Positions 43,044-47,613 of a DNA stretch of 47,613 nt are shown here, piece after piece. The position numbers and the translations under genes are program-made. The DNA lies in contig JADCGL010000040.1 in assembly GCA_020248985.1 (NCBI GenBank), positions 1 through 47,613 on the forward strand, in the 5' to 3' direction. The notes beneath the pieces were generated by a model. It saw only the letters and a program-made list of their open reading frames with translations. It was not told the DNA's origin and searched no databases. This stretch comes from Telmatospirillum sp. Lineage in GTDB: Bacteria > Pseudomonadota > Alphaproteobacteria > CACIAM-22H2. Position 1 is the stretch's first letter; each line of letters begins with the position of its first letter.

Positions 43044-43820
43044 TCACATCACCGCAAGCAAGCCGCCGTCTACGTAAAGGATCTGCCCGTTCACAAAATC
43101 GGAAGCGGACGAGGACAGAAAAACCGCCGCCCCGACAAGCTCGCGCGGTTCGCCCCAGCGGCGTGCGGGTGTGCGCGCTTTGACCCAGGCGTCGAACGCC
43201 GGATCATCCATCAGCGGCCGGTTGAGGTCGGTGCGCATATAACCCGGGCCGATCGCATTGACCTGCAGCCCGTGCTGCGCCCATTCGGCGGCCATGGTCT
43301 GCGTCAACAGCTTGATGCCGCCTTTGGCCGCCGCATAGGGGGCCACAGTCGCCCGCCCGGCCGAACTCAACAGCGAGCCGATATTAACAATCTTTCCAGC
43401 TTTGCGAGGCAGCATGCGCTTGGCGGCCTCGCGACCGACGACGAAAGCCGATGTCAAATTGGTCTCGATGACCCGCCGCCAATCAGCCGTCGACATCTCG
43501 ACGATCGGCCGTCGAATATTGATGCCAGCATTGTTGACGAGTATATTGACGGCGATACCGTCGCGATCAAACCCCTCGAAGGCCGCAACCACGGCGGCCT
43601 CGTCCGTCACATCGAAACGTGCGGCCAACGCATCGCGCCCAGCCGCGCGCAGGGTCGCGTGCGCCGCCGCCAGATGCTCGGCCGACACGCCGTTCAGAAC
43701 GACGCGTGCCCCCGCCTCCGCGAGCCCCTGGGCCATTGCGAAGCCAAGGCCGCGCGAGGATCCGGTCACGAGCGCCGTTTTGCCCGTAAGGTCGAACAAG
43801 GCTGAACCTGCGGGGCTCAT
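43044..43820 (-). CDS. SDR oxidoreductase, gluconate 5-dehydrogenase-like
   Basis: A 258-residue short-chain dehydrogenase. Cofactor motif T19-G-S-S-R-G-L-G26, NNAG (96-99), S149, Y162-A-A-A-K166. FDLTGKTALVTGSSRGLG, GINIRRP and NAIGPGYMRTDLNRPL are typical of gluconate 5-dehydrogenase relatives. S/R after the Gly motif suggests NADP(H). It is coupled to the MetE-like gene by ATGA (43817-43820) and is last in its operon. The substrate could be a sugar acid; the operon context does not confirm it. Confidence 0.9.
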   Translation of the reverse strand: MSPAGSALFDLTGKTALVTGSSRGLGFAMAQGLAEAGARVVLNGVSAEHLAAAHATLRAAGRDALAARFDVTDEAAVVAAFEGFDRDGIAVNILVNNAGINIRRPIVEMSTADWRRVIETNLTSAFVVGREAAKRMLPRKAGKIVNIGSLLSSAGRATVAPYAAAKGGIKLLTQTMAAEWAQHGLQVNAIGPGYMRTDLNRPLMDDPAFDAWVKARTPARRWGEPRELVGAAVFLSSSASDFVNGQILYVDGGLLAVM

Positions 43821-44848
43821 GCGCCGAGCTCGCGACGGACGAGTGCTGCACCGGCACTTAGGGCCGCGAGCTTGGCGTAGGCGAGATCGCGCGCCATCGG
43901 CGCCATCCCGCAATTGGTGCACGGGAAAAGCCGCTCGGGGGCGACATAGGCCATGGCGCGGCGGATCGTGGCGGCGACAGCCTCGGGCGTCTCGGCCATT
44001 TCGCTCGCCACGTCGATGCAGCCCACCAGCACGTCTTTGCCTTTGAGCAGACCTATGAATTCGATCGGCACACGCGAGTTGGCGACCTCAAGGCTCACCT
44101 GGTGGATCGGGCTGCGCGCGAGCTCGGGGAAGATGCGTTCGTACTGGCGCCATTCCTCGCCCAAGGTCTTTTTCCAGTCGTTGTTGGCCTTGATGCCGTA
44201 GCCGTAGCAGACATGCACGACGGTCGTGCAGGAAAGGCCTTGGGCCGCGCGCAGCAGGGCCGGAATGCCCCAGTCGAGCACTTCGTCTGTGAACACGTTG
44301 AAGGCCGGTTCGTCGAACTGGATCGTGTCGATGCCGAGGGCTGCAAGCTCTTTTGCTTCTTCGTTGAGAAGCTCGGCAAACGCCATCGCCATCTTCACGC
44401 GATCGCCGTAGAAGCGGTCTGCGATTGTGTCGACGATCGTCATTGGCCCTGGCAGCGTGAACTTGACCTTGCCCGTCGTTGCCGCGCGCGCGGCTTTGGC
44501 TTCTGCCGCGTGCACCGAATGCCTGCGCTTGAGTGCTCCGATCACCTGCGGCACTTGGGCATCGTAGCGGTTGTTGCGAATGCCCATCGTGACTTTGTTT
44601 TCGAAGTCGATGCCGTCGAGCCCGGCAAGGAACCCGTGCACGAAATGCTGGCGCGCCTGCTCGCCGTCGCTTGGAATGTCGATGCCGGCCCCAAGTTGCA
44701 GGCGAACGGCGAGCATCGTCGCATCGCATTGCGCTTCGGCCAGCACCGCACCGGTCTGGCGCCACGGCGCCCACAGCATCTGCGGGGCGGCAAGCCAGGC
44801 AGGCTTGGGCAAGCTGCCGGCGACAGTCGTCTGCAAAATCTCGTTCAT
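43817..44848 (-). CDS. Core-type cobalamin-independent methionine synthase (MetE C-terminal domain only)
   Basis: A 343-residue protein corresponding to the catalytic (C-terminal) half of MetE. Zinc ligands are in place: H-V-C in VVHVCYGYG and the final Cys in FPCTNCGM. Other family segments: VAGSLPKP, DGEQAR, TLPGPMTIVDT, IQFDEPAF. It lacks the N-terminal folate-binding half, like the short MetE-type (Mes) methionine synthases, and may use a methyl donor other than methyl-folate polyglutamate. ATG 44848 has AAGGA nine bases upstream. It is 11 bases from the oxygenase gene and coupled to the SDR. The specific methyl donor is unknown. Confidence 0.85.
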   Translation of the reverse strand: MNEILQTTVAGSLPKPAWLAAPQMLWAPWRQTGAVLAEAQCDATMLAVRLQLGAGIDIPSDGEQARQHFVHGFLAGLDGIDFENKVTMGIRNNRYDAQVPQVIGALKRRHSVHAAEAKAARAATTGKVKFTLPGPMTIVDTIADRFYGDRVKMAMAFAELLNEEAKELAALGIDTIQFDEPAFNVFTDEVLDWGIPALLRAAQGLSCTTVVHVCYGYGIKANNDWKKTLGEEWRQYERIFPELARSPIHQVSLEVANSRVPIEFIGLLKGKDVLVGCIDVASEMAETPEAVAATIRRAMAYVAPERLFPCTNCGMAPMARDLAYAKLAALSAGAALVRRELGA

Positions 44849-44859
44849 TCCTGGAATCC

Positions 44860-45480
44860 TTATCGAAGCGTTGCGCCCGTCGGTATGTCCAAATGCATCC
44901 AGCCTGTCACGACATATTTGACGCCGCTGCCCAGAACTTCGCCCGCATGCGCATGCGTCCAATCGGCGGGCCAAATCAGTGTCTGGCCTCGGCGCGGCTG
45001 CACGGCAAGCCCGTATTGCGTGAAACGCGTCGCGCCGCCGTCCGCAACGTCGTTGAGATAGGTCATCCAAGCGAGGGCCCGATGCAGCGAGGCCAGCGTT
45101 GTGCGCTCGCAATGCACCCGCGCGAAATGCTCGCCCGGCAGGTAGCGTTGGATGTTGAAGCTGCCGATCGCGACGCTCGGGAACAATTCGTCCAGAAATG
45201 GCCACTGCGCGAGATAGTCGGTGTAGCAGCCGAAGAGCAGGTCGAAATAGCGCCGCAGCGGCGCATGGTCGGCGCGCTGCAGGTCGCGCGGTCGGATCGT
45301 GAGGTCGGTCGATTTCTTGCTGTCGGGCAGAATGCCGCCGCCGATCGCCCCGCTGCGATGGCGGCCCGCATTTGCCTCGAAAAACGCGACCAGTTCGTCG
45401 CAGATCGGGTCGGGCTCGAGCGACCAGGCGCCGATAAAATTGGGAGCGGTCCCGGCCGCGGTCAATTCAAGCCGCTTCAC
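44860..45480 (-). CDS. 2OG-Fe(II) oxygenase (prolyl-4-hydroxylase-like)
   Basis: A 206-residue dioxygenase. Iron ligands are likely the His and Glu in VHCERT and the distal His in THAHAG; the 2-oxoglutarate Lys is in GVKYVVTGWMH. HxE in place of HxD is unusual for the superfamily but occurs in this branch. GTG 45480 overlaps the TPR gene's stop (GTGA 45477-45480), so the two proteins are made together. A protein substrate presented by TPR repeats is plausible. Confidence 0.83.
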   Translation of the reverse strand: MKRLELTAAGTAPNFIGAWSLEPDPICDELVAFFEANAGRHRSGAIGGGILPDSKKSTDLTIRPRDLQRADHAPLRRYFDLLFGCYTDYLAQWPFLDELFPSVAIGSFNIQRYLPGEHFARVHCERTTLASLHRALAWMTYLNDVADGGATRFTQYGLAVQPRRGQTLIWPADWTHAHAGEVLGSGVKYVVTGWMHLDIPTGATLR

Positions 45481-46259
45481 GGTGCAACGCCTTCGTAGAT
45501 CGAAACGCCCGCGTGCCGGTCGAAGCGCACGACGCCGTAGCCCTCGGCCAGCATCCGCATTCCTTCGCGCAGCTGACCCAGAACCATAAGCGCCGAGCCC
45601 AAAGTCGCCATGCCCTCGGCCGATCGCGGCGCAAGGGCGAGCCCGGCGCGCAGGCTTGCCTCGGCCGATGCCGCATCGCCCGCATCGAGCAGGCTTGCGC
45701 CCAAGTTGAGATGGGCGGCCGCGAAATTCGGGTTGGCGGCCAGAGCTTGCCGGAAACACGCGCTCGCGGCCGCATAGTCGCCCAAGCCGCGATGGCAGAG
45801 CCCGAGATTGAAAACCGTCAAGATGTCGCCCGGCAGGCTTGCCTGTGCTGCGCGCAGATAGCCGAGCGCTTCGCCGTAGCGGCATTGGCCTGCCAGGATC
45901 AGACCGAGATTGAGCACCGTCGGCACGGCGTTCGGATCGAGCGCCAAGGCATGCCGCGCATGCGTTTCGGCCGCTGCAAGCACCCCTGCATCGCGCAGCA
46001 ACGCGGCGAGATTGTTGTGCGCCTCGCGATCCGTGGGATCGAGCGCGCAGGCGCGCGACAGCGCGTCTTGCGCCGCCTTGATCTGCCCGAGCTGCTGCTG
46101 GGCGGTGCCGAGGATTTTCCAGGCAAACGCGTCGCCCGGCCGCGTTTCGACCAAAGCGGCCGCCCCTGCCGCGACGTCGGCAAAGCGGCCTTGCGCATAG
46201 AGCGCCAGCAATGCCGAAATGTCTGCTGCCGCCGGATATTGCCCGTCACCGGGAGCCAT
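45477..46259 (-). CDS. TPR repeat protein
   Basis: A 260-residue protein of about six tetratricopeptide repeats (for example ARFADVAAGAAALVETRPGDAFAWKILG, and repeats containing HNNLAALLRDAG, LNLGLILAG, FNLGLCHRGLGDYAAA, LNLGASLLDAG). There is no signal peptide, so it is cytoplasmic. ATG 46259 has AAGGGA upstream. TPR scaffolds bind peptides; coupling to the 2OG oxygenase suggests they act on one target. It lies 104 bases downstream of the RTX-type gene on the same strand, so a shared transcript is possible. Confidence 0.88.
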   Translation of the reverse strand: MAPGDGQYPAAADISALLALYAQGRFADVAAGAAALVETRPGDAFAWKILGTAQQQLGQIKAAQDALSRACALDPTDREAHNNLAALLRDAGVLAAAETHARHALALDPNAVPTVLNLGLILAGQCRYGEALGYLRAAQASLPGDILTVFNLGLCHRGLGDYAAASACFRQALAANPNFAAAHLNLGASLLDAGDAASAEASLRAGLALAPRSAEGMATLGSALMVLGQLREGMRMLAEGYGVVRFDRHAGVSIYEGVAP

Positions 46260-46363
46260 CGTCGCGAATCCCTTTTGCACGCCGAATTGACGTGCGAACG
46301 CTACGCGAGGGGCGCGACGCGCGCAACCGACCAAGCTCGAGCGACGCCTTATGAAGACGCCGA

Positions 46364-47613
46364 TCAGCTATGGAAGATGAAGTCGCCTGCCGTGACGGCC
46401 GTCGTGCCGAGCAGCGTGACAGTAGTGCCGCTGCCCAGATTGATGACTAGATTGCCGCCCGACACGGTCGACAGCGCCGTGACGTCGGCGAAATTGCTGA
46501 TCGTCGTGTAGGACTGCAGATCGATGCGGTCGCTGCCGGACGCGAAATCGGCGACCGTGTCGGCCCCCGACTGCACGAGGAAAACATCGTTGCCGAGATT
46601 GCCGCGCAACACGTCGTTGCCCACGCCGCCGACGAGCGTGTCGTTGCCCGCCCCGCCGATCAGCGTGTCGTTGCCGAGGCCGCCGTCGATCCACGTACCT
46701 TGCGTACCCGACACCGTGATCGTGTCGATGCCCGAGCCGCCCGTGATCGTTTCGATGTTCGCGACTGTGATCGAATTGGTCGCCGCCGACAGGAACAGGC
46801 GATCGCTGCCCGCACCGAGATCGATAAGGCCGGATGTTTGCGCCGACGACAGCGTGACCGTGTCGTCGCCGCTGCCGCCCACGATCGTTTCGACATTCGC
46901 GACCGTCACGCTGTTGCCGCCGGCGGCAAGAACCAGCATGTCGGACCCGACGCCGAGATTGATCGAGCCGCCCGTCATGCTCGTCGTCAGCGTAACCGTA
47001 TCGGCCATGTTTCCGCCGACGATGGTTTCGACGTTGCCGATCTGCAGCGTGTTGGCGAAATTGCCGAGCGTGAGGCGGTCTTCGCCCGCACCCAGATCGA
47101 TGGCCGAACCCGACTGGGCCGAAGCCAGCACAACCGTATCGGCGAGATTGCCGCCGACGACGCTTTCGACGTTGGCGACCGTCAGCGTATTGGCAAAACC
47201 GCCGAGCGTAAGCACGTCGCTGCCGCCGACGAGATCGATCAGACCGCCGGTTTGGGCGGCCGACAGCACGATATTGTCGGTGCCCGACCCGCCGACAAGC
47301 GTTTCGACATTCGCAAGCGTGACTGTGTTGTCGAGATTGGCGAGCGTGAGACGATCCTGCCCAGCGCCTAAATCGATGAAGCTGCCGATATAGGCGGTCG
47401 TCAGCACGACCGTGTCCGCAACCGTGCCGCCGACCAGGCTTTCGACATTGGCGAGCGTGACGTTATTGACGAAGTTCGCGAGCACAACCGCGTCGGCAGC
47501 GCCTGCGCCGAGATCGATGAAGCCTCCCGTAAGGCCGGCACCGAGCGCGACGGTGTCGTCGCCGGTGCCGCCCAGCACGGTTTCCACGCTCAGAGCGGTC
47601 ACGAAATTGGCAC
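46364..47613 (-). CDS. RTX-type calcium-binding repeat protein (5' end outside window)
   Basis: The frame runs off the right edge, so only the C-terminal 416 residues are seen; GTG 47602 is internal. From the edge there are six 46-47-residue repeats, then canonical RTX nonapeptides (DGGLGNDTLIGGAGNDTLVGGVGND) and a C-terminus rich in hydrophobic/Asp residues ending TAGDFIFHS, as used by type I secretion. It is therefore a secreted or surface repeat protein, probably adhesin or S-layer-like; total size unknown. No T1SS genes are in the window. The stop is 104 bases before the TPR gene. Confidence 0.88.
   Translation of the reverse strand, partial: ANFVTALSVETVLGGTGDDTVALGAGLTGGFIDLGAGAADAVVLANFVNNVTLANVESLVGGTVADTVVLTTAYIGSFIDLGAGQDRLTLANLDNTVTLANVETLVGGSGTDNIVLSAAQTGGLIDLVGGSDVLTLGGFANTLTVANVESVVGGNLADTVVLASAQSGSAIDLGAGEDRLTLGNFANTLQIGNVETIVGGNMADTVTLTTSMTGGSINLGVGSDMLVLAAGGNSVTVANVETIVGGSGDDTVTLSSAQTSGLIDLGAGSDRLFLSAATNSITVANIETITGGSGIDTITVSGTQGTWIDGGLGNDTLIGGAGNDTLVGGVGNDVLRGNLGNDVFLVQSGADTVADFASGSDRIDLQSYTTISNFADVTALSTVSGGNLVINLGSGTTVTLLGTTAVTAGDFIFHS
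46754..47584 (-). repeat. Six tandem 138-bp coding repeats (46 aa units)
   Basis: Units start at E-(T/S)-x-V-x-G-G and end N-(V/I); first unit is 47 residues, the other five are 46. Core pattern: GGxxxDTVxLxxxxxGxxIDLGxGxDxLxL. They code for predicted Ca-binding parallel beta-roll units. Their sequence identity is moderate, so they are old duplications. Confidence 0.85.

Noticed and set aside
46754-47584. CRISPR-like regular repeats
   Set aside because: The 138-bp period is in frame, coding and without spacers.

Overview
The window reads as one strand of a high-GC chromosome from an alphaproteobacterium, most likely Rhodospirillales or a close relative. This rests on gene content seen by eye: eukaryote-type NADP isocitrate dehydrogenase, betaine-lipid genes btaA/btaB, PAS_5-like and RHH_4-like small regulators, and dense head-to-tail packing with ATGA/GTGA/TGATG junctions. 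No species can be assigned without a search.

Layout. (1) 1-9769: a co-directional catabolic operon, cut at the left edge: DUF4432 sugar-epimerase-like protein, two sulfatases without signal peptides, a DUF3604 protein, a dienelactone-hydrolase-like enzyme, two Gfo/Idh/MocA dehydrogenases, then an SDR dehydrogenase after a 213-base gap. It looks like a pathway that desulfates and oxidises an imported sugar-like compound. (2) 9770-10782: about 1 kb with no convincing gene. It holds an AT-rich stretch, the 3' end only of a tRNA (probably tRNA-Pro) and its terminator, as expected for the right attachment site of an integrated island lying to the left. (3) 10783-15561: icd, then a three-gene envelope cluster (membrane-anchored pseudokinase, four-helix membrane protein, lipoprotein hydrolase with Ser replaced by Ala). 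(4) 15524-18503 minus: LysR regulator, cyclic-nucleotide-gated K+ channel and EamA transporter, translationally coupled. (5) 18634-27988: small protein, O-acetylhomoserine sulfhydrylase, MFS transporter, a divergent regulator pair (RHH_4 and HTH-PAS) with a palindromic operator and an unknown partner, an XRE regulator, a second MFS transporter and small or secreted hypotheticals. (6) 28050-35430: Na/Pi cotransporter preceded by Pho-box-like repeats, a hybrid histidine kinase with a coupled receiver protein, a pentapeptide protein and unknowns. (7) 35427-42095 minus: zwf-edd-rpiR-greB, the Entner-Doudoroff entry steps with an RpiR/HexR-type regulator and two operator-like sites 50 bp apart, behind btaA-btaB. 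(8) 42211-47613 minus: PAS protein, then an operon of RTX-type repeat protein (cut at the right edge), TPR protein, 2OG-Fe(II) oxygenase, core methionine-synthase-like enzyme and gluconate-5-dehydrogenase-like SDR.

Themes. Carbon flow is represented by the sugar operon, zwf/edd, gluconate-type SDR and icd. Phosphate economy is represented by the Na/Pi cotransporter and the phosphorus-free betaine lipid genes. The best candidates for undescribed biology are the cytoplasmic sulfatase operon, the pseudokinase/pseudo-hydrolase cluster, the RHH_4/HTH-PAS/unknown module and the TPR/oxygenase/MetE-core operon. All functions are read from motifs by eye; nothing was searched against a database.
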